Origin: Bacteroides congonensis | Lineage (GTDB): Bacteria; Bacteroidota; Bacteroidia; Bacteroidales; Bacteroidaceae | Assembly (NCBI RefSeq): GCF_900130125.1 | Contig: NZ_FQXY01000010.1 | Coordinates: 930,001 to 994,000 of the forward strand | Direction: 5' to 3' | Length of the DNA stretch: 64,000 nt | Shown: in pieces, positions 16,736-25,957 of the stretch | How positions within the stretch are numbered: the stretch's first letter is position 1 | Layout of the letters: every line of letters begins with the position of its first letter | Made by a program: the position numbers and the translations under genes | The notes under the pieces: model-generated | The model's database searches: none | Told to the model about the DNA's origin: nothing | The model's input: only the letters and a program-made list of their open reading frames with translations

Positions 16736-16787
16736 AAAAAAGAAAGGTGGGGACTTAATGAGTAGTAAGTTTCCACTTTTCTTTTTT
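16736..16787 (+). terminator. Intrinsic terminator after the SARP-like regulator
   Basis: A 21-bp stem (16736-16756 with 16767-16787), perfect if three G-U pairs are allowed, has a 10-nt loop and a T6 tract at its right edge. It separates the regulator transcript from the alpha-mannan operon. Confidence 0.85.
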
Positions 16788-16859
16788 AAAAGAATCTTTA
16801 AAGATACTAACTGTTGATTTTCAGATGATTGTATTCTAATTTGATGCCTTTTTCCTAAA

Positions 16860-16907
16860 CCGTTAAGTTGTGATTAATACCTGATTAAGACGCTAAAATT
16901 ACTTTTG
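16860..16907 (+). promoter_or_regulatory. Promoter of the alpha-mannan operon with 11-bp-period direct repeats
   Basis: TGATTAATAC (16871-16880) and TGATTAAGAC (16882-16891) are tandem direct repeats with an 11-bp period. A weaker third copy, CCGTTAAGTT, begins 11 bp further upstream at 16860. The last repeat ends 8 bp before the -7 element TACTTTTG (16900-16907), and no normal -33 TTTG is present. SARP activators are known to bind heptamer direct repeats with 11-bp spacing about 8 bp upstream of the -10. Inference: this is the operator of the SARP-like regulator encoded upstream. Confidence 0.6.
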
Positions 16908-16935
16908 TCCATCAATTTATAAACTATATAATAGG

Positions 16936-19209
16936 ATGAAAAGCATACGAAAAAAAGCGTTGGCGGTTGGAGCCTTGTCTTTCTTTATTTTGGTATCTGC
17001 TTCTTATGCAAAAGATAAGACAGAGCCGGTGGATTATGTAAATCCTTACATGGGGAATATCAGCCATTTATTGTTTCCCACTTATCCGACAGTCCATTTG
17101 CCAAACGGAATGCTACGTGTATATCCCGAACGTAAAGATTTCACGTCTGATTTATGTCACGGCCTTCCGGTGGCAGTAACAAGTCATCGTGGAGCTTCGG
17201 CATTTAACCTGAGTCCCGTCTGTGGATTAAATAAAGAAATCCCTTCTGTGCGGGACTATTCTTATGACAGGGAAAAAATATCTCCCTATCATTATCAGGT
17301 TTATCTCGATGAAGACGATATTATGGTTAATTTTGCCCCTTCCTACCAATCCGGTATTTATACCTTTGTTTACGAGGGAACAGGCAATAGTCAAATAGTG
17401 CTGAACACACGGAACGGTTACTTGCTTATAGGTTCTGACGGAATAAGTGGCTGTCAACATTTGGATGACAAGACAGTAATCTACCTTTTTATGGAGTCAA
17501 ACTGCGAAACAATTGCTAGAGGCGGACTGCAAGACGGAAAGATGAATTCCGCCTGTCAACAGGTGGACGGAAAAAATGCAGCCATAGTCCTCGATTACGG
17601 CTCCCGTAAAGAAGTCACCCTGCGATACGGAATCTCATTCATCAGCGTAGAACAGGCGAAGAGAAATCTCCGCCGTGAAATTTGCACATATGATATAGAT
17701 GAAGTAGCAGAAACCGGGCGGAAAATATGGAACGAAACTTTGGGCAAAATAGAAATAGACGGTGGGACAGACGACCAAAAAACCGTTTTCTACACCTCGC
17801 TATACCGGACTTACGAACGTATGATTAACATTTCCGAGGACGGCTCTTATTACAGCGCCTTTGACAATCAGGTACATATGGACGGTGGAATTCCTTTCTA
17901 TACAGACGACTGGATTTGGGATACATACCGCGCCGTGCACCCCTTGCGAATCCTGATTGAACCGGACAAAGAGCGTGCGATGGTCAGTTCCTTTATCTGT
18001 ATGGCGCAGCAATCTCCTGAGGGATGGATGCCTACCTTTCCTGAGATAACAGGCGACAGCCACCGCATGAACGGAAATCATGCGGTAGCCACCATATGGG
18101 ACGCCTATTGCAAGGGAATCACCGACTTTGATTTGGAACAGGCATACAAAGCATGTAAAGGTGCCATTACAGAGAAAACCCTGTTACCTTGGCAAAAAGC
18201 CCCGTTGACAGAACTGGATTCTTTTTACCAACAACGCGGCTACTTCCCCGCACTCCGTCCGGGTGAAGAAGAATTATGTCCGGACGTACACGGTTTTGAA
18301 CGTCGTCAGGCTATCTCTGTCATGCTAGGTAACTGTTACGATTCGTGGTGCCTCGCACAGATAGCACGTACATTCGGATACAACGACGAATACGAACAAT
18401 TTATGAAAACGGCTTATTCCTATCGCAACGTATATAATGCCGAAACCGGATTCTTCCATCCCCGCGATGATAAGGGAGACTTTATCGAACCCTTTGACTA
18501 TCGCTTCTCCGGTGGTATGGGAGCGCGTGACTACTATGGGGAAAATAATGGTTGGATTTATCGTTGGGATGTACAGCATAATCCCGCAGACCTGATCGCG
18601 TTGATGGGTGGACGCGAAAAGTTCATAGACAATCTGAACCGGACTTTCAGAGAACCTATGGGCGAAGCCAAATTTACTTTTTATTCTCATCTGCCGGATC
18701 ATACGGGAAATGTAGGGCAATTCTCAATGGCAAACGAGCCTTGCTTGCACATTCCTTATCTCTATAATTATGCGGGACAGCCTTGGATGACTCAAAAAAG
18801 AATCCGTTCTTTAATGAAACAATGGTTCCGTAACGACTTGATGGGGGTACCGGGAGATGAAGACGGCGGCGGAATGAGTGCATTTGTCGTATTTTCAGCC
18901 ATGGGCTTTTATCCGGTCACGCCCGGTTCACCGACCTACAACATTGGTTCACCATTGTTCAACCATGTAAAGATAACATTGGGTAATGGGAAAACCTTTG
19001 AAATCATAGCAGAAAACTGTTCAGATGAGAACAAATACATCCAGTCTGCAACACTCAACGGTAAACCGTGGAACAAGCCGTGGTTCGGACATAAAGATAT
19101 AATTAAAGGTGGAAGGTTGGAATTAGTAATGGGTAACAAGGCAAACAGGTTATGGGGAACTGCGCTTGACGCAGCCCCGCCTTCTGCCGAACCTCTGACT
19201 TTCCGCTGA
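16936..19209 (+). CDS. GH92 alpha-mannosidase, divergent subgroup
   Basis: Exo-acting, calcium-dependent inverting alpha-mannosidase of 757 residues with a Sec signal peptide (LAVGALSFFILVSASYA). The family start VDYVNPYMGN is followed by the N-terminal beta-sandwich and the helical barrel. The general acid is likely Glu536 (GENNGWIYRWDVQHNP) and the base pair Asp641/Asp643 (PGDEDGGGMSAFVVFSAMGF). These positions agree with the residues described for the B. thetaiotaomicron enzyme BT3990. Several signatures differ from the common form: ENNGW for EGNAW, GGGMSAF for the usual GQMSAW, and ANEPCLH at the substrate-binding loop, so linkage specificity may differ from the other two GH92 proteins here. 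It is the first gene of the operon, 39 nt before the GH76 gene. Confidence 0.93.
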   Translation: MKSIRKKALAVGALSFFILVSASYAKDKTEPVDYVNPYMGNISHLLFPTYPTVHLPNGMLRVYPERKDFTSDLCHGLPVAVTSHRGASAFNLSPVCGLNKEIPSVRDYSYDREKISPYHYQVYLDEDDIMVNFAPSYQSGIYTFVYEGTGNSQIVLNTRNGYLLIGSDGISGCQHLDDKTVIYLFMESNCETIARGGLQDGKMNSACQQVDGKNAAIVLDYGSRKEVTLRYGISFISVEQAKRNLRREICTYDIDEVAETGRKIWNETLGKIEIDGGTDDQKTVFYTSLYRTYERMINISEDGSYYSAFDNQVHMDGGIPFYTDDWIWDTYRAVHPLRILIEPDKERAMVSSFICMAQQSPEGWMPTFPEITGDSHRMNGNHAVATIWDAYCKGITDFDLEQAYKACKGAITEKTLLPWQKAPLTELDSFYQQRGYFPALRPGEEELCPDVHGFERRQAISVMLGNCYDSWCLAQIARTFGYNDEYEQFMKTAYSYRNVYNAETGFFHPRDDKGDFIEPFDYRFSGGMGARDYYGENNGWIYRWDVQHNPADLIALMGGREKFIDNLNRTFREPMGEAKFTFYSHLPDHTGNVGQFSMANEPCLHIPYLYNYAGQPWMTQKRIRSLMKQWFRNDLMGVPGDEDGGGMSAFVVFSAMGFYPVTPGSPTYNIGSPLFNHVKITLGNGKTFEIIAENCSDENKYIQSATLNGKPWNKPWFGHKDIIKGGRLELVMGNKANRLWGTALDAAPPSAEPLTFR

Positions 19210-19248
19210 CTTAGAAAATAGATATGTTTAACTTTAATAGCATTAATA

Positions 19249-20886
19249 ATGAAGAAAATCACATTATGGGCTTTAAGTGCCATGACTATGCTTGCCGGAT
19301 GCTCGGCAAGCGAAGCGTCTGTCTTATTGGAAGAGGCGCAGGCGTCGGATCTTATTTCGGGAGCTGTTTACAAAATCTCTCCTTATTCTGATGAAACCAA
19401 AAGTATGTCCGTCCGGAACGCTTCTTTTGATGAGGGAGCGGAAATTGTAGCTTGGACTGACACGAAAGTGAACGCTCAGCGCTGGCGTCTGACCAAAGAC
19501 CCTGCCGGAGTGTACTTTTACCTGACGAACGTACACACAGGCAAGTCTGTACATATACAGTCTCCTGTCTCTTTGGGTGCGCGTCTGCGCCAGTATGGAA
19601 AAGAGAACGATTATACCTATAAATGGACAATAACCAAAGCTGAACACGCAGGAGCGGACTGTTACTATATCAGTCCTTCTTCCCTGGCAAGCGGCGAAAG
19701 GCTCTATTTGGAAACAGGTGACAACGGGGACGGCACAAACATACAGTCCTATATTAAGAGAACCGGTGAGCAGGCTGACAAGCAGATATGGAAATTGGAA
19801 AGAGTGCAGGAAGTACCCAATAAATTTACCTCTGTGATGCGTGATGAAATAGTGCGTGCCTGGAAAACACAATACTATAAGAAGTCACAGAACAGCGCAG
19901 GCTACACCTTGAGTGATGCTGAACGGCTGAACAACGCCAGTCACCAATGGCAGGATTCTGAAATGTTCGAAATAGTCTTGGATGCCTATGAAACCACCCA
20001 AGACCCCTCATACAAAGAGATGTTCCACCAATTGTACATCAATTTTGTAGATGAGAACCGGAAAAATTGGCTGTACAACCCCTTCAATGACGATATCACT
20101 TGGACGGTAATTGCCTGTGTACGTGCCTATCTGTTGTTTGGTACACAAGAATACCTCGAAGTTGCCAAAGAAAATTTTGACCAAATGTATGCGAGAGCTT
20201 TGATGCTGCCCGAAGGCGTATTGCGTTGGTGTGAAAAAGAAGAGGAGCGTGACAAGACCAATTCCTGCATCAATTGTCCGGCAATGGTAGCGTCCTGCTA
20301 TCTTGCGCAGGCTACGGGAGACGAAACTTACTACGAAAAGGCGAAAAGCCTGTATGAAAAACAATCAGTCTATCTTTACGAATCATCCACTGGTATGGTA
20401 TATGACTGTGTGACACTAACGAGCCTTTCTCCATGGAAGTGGGCTTCGACTTATAACCAGGGTACTTTTCTCGGAGCTTCTGTCATGCTATATCAGCATT
20501 ATAAAGACGAACTGTACAAAACCAACGCACAGAAAACAGTCCGTTATACTGTAGAGCATTTTAGCGATGGCAATGGAATCATGAACGCACCTGACGAACG
20601 TTCGGACAATGATCGTCGTGGCTTTAAAGGAATACTGATGAGATACTTGCGCTCGTACATTGATGTTATGGACGATACACAATATCTCCCGTGGATGGAA
20701 GCAAGCGCTCTGCAAGCTTACAACAACCGCAATTCAAAAGGCATCATATGGACTGTATGGGAAGAAAAATCCGCTGAGAACTTTGTATATAAGGCAAGCG
20801 ACAAGGATGTCCGTTATAGCAATGACCCTTGGGGAACTTCCACGGCGGTATCCATTGCGGTTAATCTTCCGCTTATTCAAAAATAG
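19249..20886 (+). CDS. GH76 endo-alpha-1,6-mannanase with N-terminal ricin-type lectin domain
   Basis: Lipoprotein of 545 residues (lipobox LAGC, Cys18) expected on the outer surface or in the periplasm. Residues about 35-185 form a ricin-like beta-trefoil (GAVYKISPYSDETKSMSVRN, AQRWRLTKDPAGVYFYLTNV, KQIWKLERVQ). From about 195 on is the GH76 (alpha/alpha)6 domain, with the catalytic Asp-Asp pair at 281-282 (YNPFNDDITWTVIACVRAY), which acts in retaining cleavage of the alpha-1,6-mannan backbone. Further family signatures are CINCPAMVASCYLAQATGD and TYNQGTFLGASVMLYQHY. The lectin domain would hold mannan chains near the active site. It lies between the GH92 and SusC genes in one operon. Confidence 0.92.
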   Translation: MKKITLWALSAMTMLAGCSASEASVLLEEAQASDLISGAVYKISPYSDETKSMSVRNASFDEGAEIVAWTDTKVNAQRWRLTKDPAGVYFYLTNVHTGKSVHIQSPVSLGARLRQYGKENDYTYKWTITKAEHAGADCYYISPSSLASGERLYLETGDNGDGTNIQSYIKRTGEQADKQIWKLERVQEVPNKFTSVMRDEIVRAWKTQYYKKSQNSAGYTLSDAERLNNASHQWQDSEMFEIVLDAYETTQDPSYKEMFHQLYINFVDENRKNWLYNPFNDDITWTVIACVRAYLLFGTQEYLEVAKENFDQMYARALMLPEGVLRWCEKEEERDKTNSCINCPAMVASCYLAQATGDETYYEKAKSLYEKQSVYLYESSTGMVYDCVTLTSLSPWKWASTYNQGTFLGASVMLYQHYKDELYKTNAQKTVRYTVEHFSDGNGIMNAPDERSDNDRRGFKGILMRYLRSYIDVMDDTQYLPWMEASALQAYNNRNSKGIIWTVWEEKSAENFVYKASDKDVRYSNDPWGTSTAVSIAVNLPLIQK

Positions 20887-20917
20887 AGAGTGTAGAACTA
20901 TCGTAATTAAAGAAGAT

Positions 20918-23900
20918 ATGAAAAATACAAGATTAGCGTTTGTGTTCATACTCATTAACCTGTGTGCTATGGCATTTGCACAATCTTCCAAAAAGATAAC
21001 AGGTCGTGTGGTCGATGAGAAAGGTGAACTTTTGGTCGGTGTCAACATCATGGAAGTGGGAGCACAGAACGGCACACTGACCGGAATTGAAGGAACTTAC
21101 TCATTGACAGTGAAGAACAGCCGTTCGACACTGAAATTCTCCTACGTCGGCTTTGACAGTCAGGAAGTGATTGTCGGCTCCAACACAGTGATAGACGTGA
21201 CACTGAAAGAATCGAAATCGGAACTTGAGGAAGTGGTAGTGGTAGGTTACGGCAGCCAGCGCCGTATCAGCACCATCGGTTCACAATCCAACCTGAAACT
21301 GGGTGATATCAAGCAGCCGACTGCCAGTCTGAGTACCTCATTGGCAGGACGTCTTGCCGGGGTAGTGGCTGTCCAACGTTCCGGCGAACCGGGTAAGGAC
21401 AATGCCGATATTTGGATACGTGGTATTTCCACCATGGGAAGTTCCTCCCCTTTAGTTCTTGTTGACGGCGTAGAGCGATCCTTTAACAACATCGACCCGG
21501 AAGACATCGAATCTTTCACCATCCTGAAAGACGCTTCGGCCACTGCTGTTTACGGAGTACGGGGAGCTAACGGTGTAATCCTGATTAAGACGAAACCCGG
21601 TATTGCCGGAAAACCCTCTGTCAGCGTCGATTATTATGAAAGTGTGACACGGCTTACCAAAATCCCGAAATTGGCGGACGGAGCTTCTTATATGGAAGCT
21701 GTCAACGAGGCTCGCAGAAATCGTGGTTCCGAACCCATTTACTCCGAAGCCGAGGTAATAAATACCCGTTTGGGGGCTGACCGGGTGCTTTATCCCGACG
21801 TAGACTGGATGAACGAAGTCTTTGACGATCTTGGTCACAACCGCCGTGCCAACATCAATGTGCGTGGTGGCGGACAGAACGTGAACTATTACGCATCGGC
21901 AAGCTACTATAACGAGCAAGGTCTGATAAAGACAGATCCGAATGAATCCTATGACTCGAAAATCGGATATACCCGATACAATTTTACCACCAACTTGAAC
22001 ATCAACGTCACTCCGACCACCAAACTGGATATCGGCGCTTCAGGCTACTTGGGTGAGGGTAGGAAGCCCTATGAATCCACATCTGACATATTCCGCGTAG
22101 CCATGACCACCTCACCGGTAGACTATCCTGTTATGTTCCATGTCGGCGGAAAAGATTACATCCCCTACAACCAGCCCAACAGTGGATTCAACAATCCCTA
22201 TGTCGGCGCGACGAAAAGAGGATTCCGAACTGTCACCGACAGCCAAATTTACTCCAATCTCCGCCTGACCCAAGATTTGGGATTTATTACGAAAGGATTG
22301 AGCCTGACGGGTATGTTTGCTTTTGACACTTACAACTCACGTACCGTCAAACAAAAGAAAACGGAATCTACATACTATTGGGCGGACAAAAACAATCCTT
22401 ATGACAAATATGGGTTTCCCATTTTGTCGCAAACCTACGAAGGTTCAAAGACACTGGATTTTGCAGTTGAAAGCTCCGGCAACCGAAAATATTATCTGGA
22501 AGCATCGTTAAATTACGCCCGTGTATTCGGAAAACACCGTGTGGGCGGACTGTTTCTCTTCAATCAGGAAGACAAAGTGATAACGACTGAGGGCATCGAT
22601 CTGATTGCCGGGCTTCCTTACCGTTCCCGCGGCTTTGCCGGACGTGCCACTTATTCATGGGACGACCGCTATTTTGCGGAATTCAATATCGGTATCAACG
22701 GCTCTGAAAACTTCGATCCGTCCAACCGCTACGGGGTTTTTCCTGCGTTCGGAGTGGGGTGGGTACTCTCCAATGAAAAATTCTGGAAACCTCTGCAATC
22801 TGTCATTTCTTTTTTCAAAGTCCGTTATACCAACGGTATGATTGGTAATCAGGCAACTCCCAACCGTTTCCTTTACATGGAAGCACTCGAATATTCGGGT
22901 AGTTATGGTTATACATTCGGAAGTGACCGCCGTAAAGTAGACGGGTATAAAGTGAAAAATGAAGCCGTTAAAGTGACTTGGGAAAAATCCCATAAACAGG
23001 ATTTGGGTTTCGACCTCAAATTTCTGAATGATGATCTGTCATTGGTTGTTGACCTTTATAAGGAACATCGTACCGGAATTTTCCTCGATCGTGGAGCAGT
23101 ACCCGGTTTTATCGGAATCACTTCTACCCCTGTCGGCAATTTGGGAATCGTAGATAACAAAGGTATCGAAATCGACCTTGAATATAACAAACGGTTCAAT
23201 AAGAACTGGGCGCTATCTCTTCGCGGGAACTTCACTTATGCCAAAAATGAAGTGATAGAGAATGACCAGCCTGACCAACAATATCCATGGATGGACAAAA
23301 GGGGGCATAATACATTGGCACGTTGGGGACTGATTGCGGACGGGCTCTATACGCAAGAAGAGATTGACCGGATAAATGCTTGGGAAGCTCTGCCCGCTGT
23401 GGAAAAGGAAAATACGACCCGCCCTTTCCCGAAACAATTCGGCACTGTCTATGCAGGCGACATCAAGTACCGCGACCTGAACGGTGACGGACAAATTGAC
23501 GTGTATGATGAAACAAAAATAGGACGCGGTGACGTGCCTGCTATTGTCTACGGCTTTGGTTTCAATCTTCAATATAAGAATTTCGCCATCAGTACCCTTT
23601 TTCAGGGAGTGGCGCAAGCGGACAGATGTTTAAGCGGATTGGGCATACAGCCTTTCTCCGGTTCGGGTGGCGAGGGCAACCTTTATGCCAATATCAAAGA
23701 CCGATGGACGGAGGACAACCCGCGTCAGGATGTCTTTTATCCCCGTCTTGCTTATGGTTCAGATAAGAACGAAAACAACTTTAAGACAAGTACTTGGTGG
23801 CAAAGGGATGTCAGTTTCCTACGCTTGAAATCTTTGCAGGTCACCTGGCATCTTCCCAAAAGATGGACAAACGCCGTCTTGCTGAAGGGTGCTTCTATCT

Positions 23901-24028
23901 ATGCGATGGGGACAAACCTGTTTACGATCAGTAAGTTCAAACTATGGGATCCGGAGCTGAATACCAACAATGGTACTTCTTATCCCAATATCTCTACTTA
24001 CTCTATTGGTGTCAACTTTAATTTCTAA
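20918..24028 (+). CDS. SusC-like TonB-dependent transporter (alpha-mannan locus)
   Basis: Outer-membrane oligosaccharide importer of 1036 residues. The open frame extends back into the GH76 gene, but the ATG at 20918 gives a proper signal peptide (MKNTRLAFVFILINLCAMAF) and is taken as the start. A carboxypeptidase-regulatory-like domain (about 28-105: KITGRVVDEKGELLVGVNIM) precedes the SusC motif LEEVVVVGYGSQRR, the plug domain (DPEDIESFTILKDASATAVY) and the barrel, ending in YSIGVNFNF. There is no STN domain, in keeping with control by a separate membrane regulator. SusD follows after 5 nt. Substrate is inferred to be alpha-mannan fragments from the GH76/GH92/GH125 neighbours. Confidence 0.96.
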   Translation: MKNTRLAFVFILINLCAMAFAQSSKKITGRVVDEKGELLVGVNIMEVGAQNGTLTGIEGTYSLTVKNSRSTLKFSYVGFDSQEVIVGSNTVIDVTLKESKSELEEVVVVGYGSQRRISTIGSQSNLKLGDIKQPTASLSTSLAGRLAGVVAVQRSGEPGKDNADIWIRGISTMGSSSPLVLVDGVERSFNNIDPEDIESFTILKDASATAVYGVRGANGVILIKTKPGIAGKPSVSVDYYESVTRLTKIPKLADGASYMEAVNEARRNRGSEPIYSEAEVINTRLGADRVLYPDVDWMNEVFDDLGHNRRANINVRGGGQNVNYYASASYYNEQGLIKTDPNESYDSKIGYTRYNFTTNLNINVTPTTKLDIGASGYLGEGRKPYESTSDIFRVAMTTSPVDYPVMFHVGGKDYIPYNQPNSGFNNPYVGATKRGFRTVTDSQIYSNLRLTQDLGFITKGLSLTGMFAFDTYNSRTVKQKKTESTYYWADKNNPYDKYGFPILSQTYEGSKTLDFAVESSGNRKYYLEASLNYARVFGKHRVGGLFLFNQEDKVITTEGIDLIAGLPYRSRGFAGRATYSWDDRYFAEFNIGINGSENFDPSNRYGVFPAFGVGWVLSNEKFWKPLQSVISFFKVRYTNGMIGNQATPNRFLYMEALEYSGSYGYTFGSDRRKVDGYKVKNEAVKVTWEKSHKQDLGFDLKFLNDDLSLVVDLYKEHRTGIFLDRGAVPGFIGITSTPVGNLGIVDNKGIEIDLEYNKRFNKNWALSLRGNFTYAKNEVIENDQPDQQYPWMDKRGHNTLARWGLIADGLYTQEEIDRINAWEALPAVEKENTTRPFPKQFGTVYAGDIKYRDLNGDGQIDVYDETKIGRGDVPAIVYGFGFNLQYKNFAISTLFQGVAQADRCLSGLGIQPFSGSGGEGNLYANIKDRWTEDNPRQDVFYPRLAYGSDKNENNFKTSTWWQRDVSFLRLKSLQVTWHLPKRWTNAVLLKGASIYAMGTNLFTISKFKLWDPELNTNNGTSYPNISTYSIGVNFNF

Positions 24029-24033
24029 AAAAC

Positions 24034-25938
24034 ATGAAGAGAAAATATATTGCTTTGTTAAGCTTGTCAGCCATGCTGCTATGCCATACTTCCTGTTCGG
24101 ATTTCTTTGATCAAATGCCGACAGACCGCCTGACTTACAATGACTTGTTTGAGTCGAAGGCTTCCACGGAGAAAGCCTTGGCTACCGTATATGTTTATCT
24201 GCCGGATGAATTTGCACAACGTTTAGCAGCGGACGGAAGGCACTCCAGTCCGGGGGTATGGACGGCCGGATGTGATGAGGCTGAATACTATTGGGATTTT
24301 GTGCCGTCACATTTGATTAATAACAATACCCTTACTCCGAAATCATCTATCGTTTCGTCCTATTGGGAAAAGTACTATGCAGGTATCAGTGCTGCCGGAC
24401 GCTTTATTCAAGGTGCTCCCCAATGCAAGGATATGGAACAGAATCTGTTGGCGCAATGGATTGAAGAAGCCCGTGCGCTGCGTGCTATGTATTATTTTTA
24501 CTTGCTGCGTATCTATGGGCCGATTCCCATTCTGTCTGATGATCCGATCAGCATGGATGCTCCTTTTGAGGAAGTACAGTTACCCAGAAACAGTGTAGAA
24601 GAATGTGTGGAATACATTGTTTCAGAATTTGATAAAGTACTGGCAAGCGGTTGTCTGCCGGAGAAATCGCTTACTTACAACTGTGGAAGAATCGATAACA
24701 GTATTGTAATGGCTTTTAAGGCTGAAGTGTTGCAATATGCTGCAAGTGATTTATACAACGGGAAAAATACCTTTGTCGCCCAGTTGCAGAACAGGGATGG
24801 CAAAAAGCTTTTTCCGGAGGACACTTCGGATGAAGCGGTAAAAGCGAAATGGAGAAGGGCTGCTGCTGCTTCCAAGGCATTTATCGATAGGTTCGTTCCG
24901 GGAAACTATGATTTAACCAAAGTTTATACGAACGGTGCTTTGAATGCCTACTTGTCTTGTCGTGACGCTGTGAGAGGAGAAGATTTTACTAACACGGAAA
25001 TGATTTTCTACCGTATAAACACGGACTATTCATTGATGCAGTATGACCGTACTCCGAGACATACCGGAGCTGTCGGCAGCGGTTACCGGGCATCCGGCGG
25101 ATTAGGTGCTTCGCAGCAAATGGTAGATGCTTTCTTTATGGCGAATGGTAAATTGCCTGTCAGCGGATATACTGACAACGGCAAAACACCCGTCCTCAAC
25201 CCTGGCACAGGTTATGAAGATACCGGCTTTTCTACCGAAAGCTATGTAGATGAAAATGGAACTGTACTAGCGCCTAATGGCGTGCTGAAAGCGTGGGTAG
25301 GACGCGAACCGCGTTTCTATGCCAATATTACCTTTTCCGGTCAAAAATGGCTGAACACGGAAGAAGGGGCTTTCTACTCAGACTTCAGTTATGACGGTAA
25401 TTCTGGATTGCATGGTGGGGAATGTCCACCCACTGGTTATTGTGTAAGGAAGTGTGCGCCTTTGGGTGCCTGGAATACGGGGAAACAGATCTGTATTATG
25501 TTGCGTCTGGCACAAGTCTACCTCAATTATGTAGAAGCGCTGAACGAGTGTGAACCGACTCATGCCGATATTCTTACTTATCTCAACCTGATCCGTGAAA
25601 GGGCCGGAATCCCGACCTATGGTTCAAAGGTAGGGCAGTTGCCCGCCCCTGCCACTCAAAACGAAATGCGGGAAGCGATCAGAGCGGAGAGAAGGGTGGA
25701 ACTGGCTTTTGAAAGCAGCCGCTATTTCGATGTCCGTCGTTGGGGCATTGCCGAACAGACGGAAAATATGCCTCTCTATGGTATGTATGTGAATGGTAAC
25801 GGCAACGACTTCTACAAACGTACTTGGTTTGAAAATAGAATCTTCGAGAAGAAAATGTACTTCTTCCCTATTCCCCAAGGCGACCTTGACATCGACAAGG
25901 AATTGGTTCAAAACCCGGGTTGGAACGCTGATATTTAA
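24034..25938 (+). CDS. SusD-like surface glycan-binding lipoprotein (alpha-mannan locus)
   Basis: RagB/SusD family lipoprotein of 634 residues (signal peptide ending in HTSC, Cys21) that forms the lid over the SusC barrel. Family features are the opening CSDFFDQMPTDRLTYNDLF, TPR-like helices (IEEARALRAMYYFYLLRIYG, CVEYIVSEFDKVLASG) and the C-terminal block MREAIRAERRVELAFESSRY, FDVRRWGIAEQ and FFPIPQGDLDIDKELVQNPG. It is longer than many SusD proteins, mainly through insertions in the middle. It lies 5 nt after SusC and 19 nt before the LamG lipoprotein. Confidence 0.96.
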   Translation: MKRKYIALLSLSAMLLCHTSCSDFFDQMPTDRLTYNDLFESKASTEKALATVYVYLPDEFAQRLAADGRHSSPGVWTAGCDEAEYYWDFVPSHLINNNTLTPKSSIVSSYWEKYYAGISAAGRFIQGAPQCKDMEQNLLAQWIEEARALRAMYYFYLLRIYGPIPILSDDPISMDAPFEEVQLPRNSVEECVEYIVSEFDKVLASGCLPEKSLTYNCGRIDNSIVMAFKAEVLQYAASDLYNGKNTFVAQLQNRDGKKLFPEDTSDEAVKAKWRRAAAASKAFIDRFVPGNYDLTKVYTNGALNAYLSCRDAVRGEDFTNTEMIFYRINTDYSLMQYDRTPRHTGAVGSGYRASGGLGASQQMVDAFFMANGKLPVSGYTDNGKTPVLNPGTGYEDTGFSTESYVDENGTVLAPNGVLKAWVGREPRFYANITFSGQKWLNTEEGAFYSDFSYDGNSGLHGGECPPTGYCVRKCAPLGAWNTGKQICIMLRLAQVYLNYVEALNECEPTHADILTYLNLIRERAGIPTYGSKVGQLPAPATQNEMREAIRAERRVELAFESSRYFDVRRWGIAEQTENMPLYGMYVNGNGNDFYKRTWFENRIFEKKMYFFPIPQGDLDIDKELVQNPGWNADI

Positions 25939-25957
25939 CCTTTAAAATGAAAGACAG

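Noticed and set aside
20660..20917. N-terminal extension of the alpha-mannan SusC into the GH76 gene
   Set aside because: It would overlap GH76 by more than 200 nt and hide the signal peptide that begins at the ATG at 20918.
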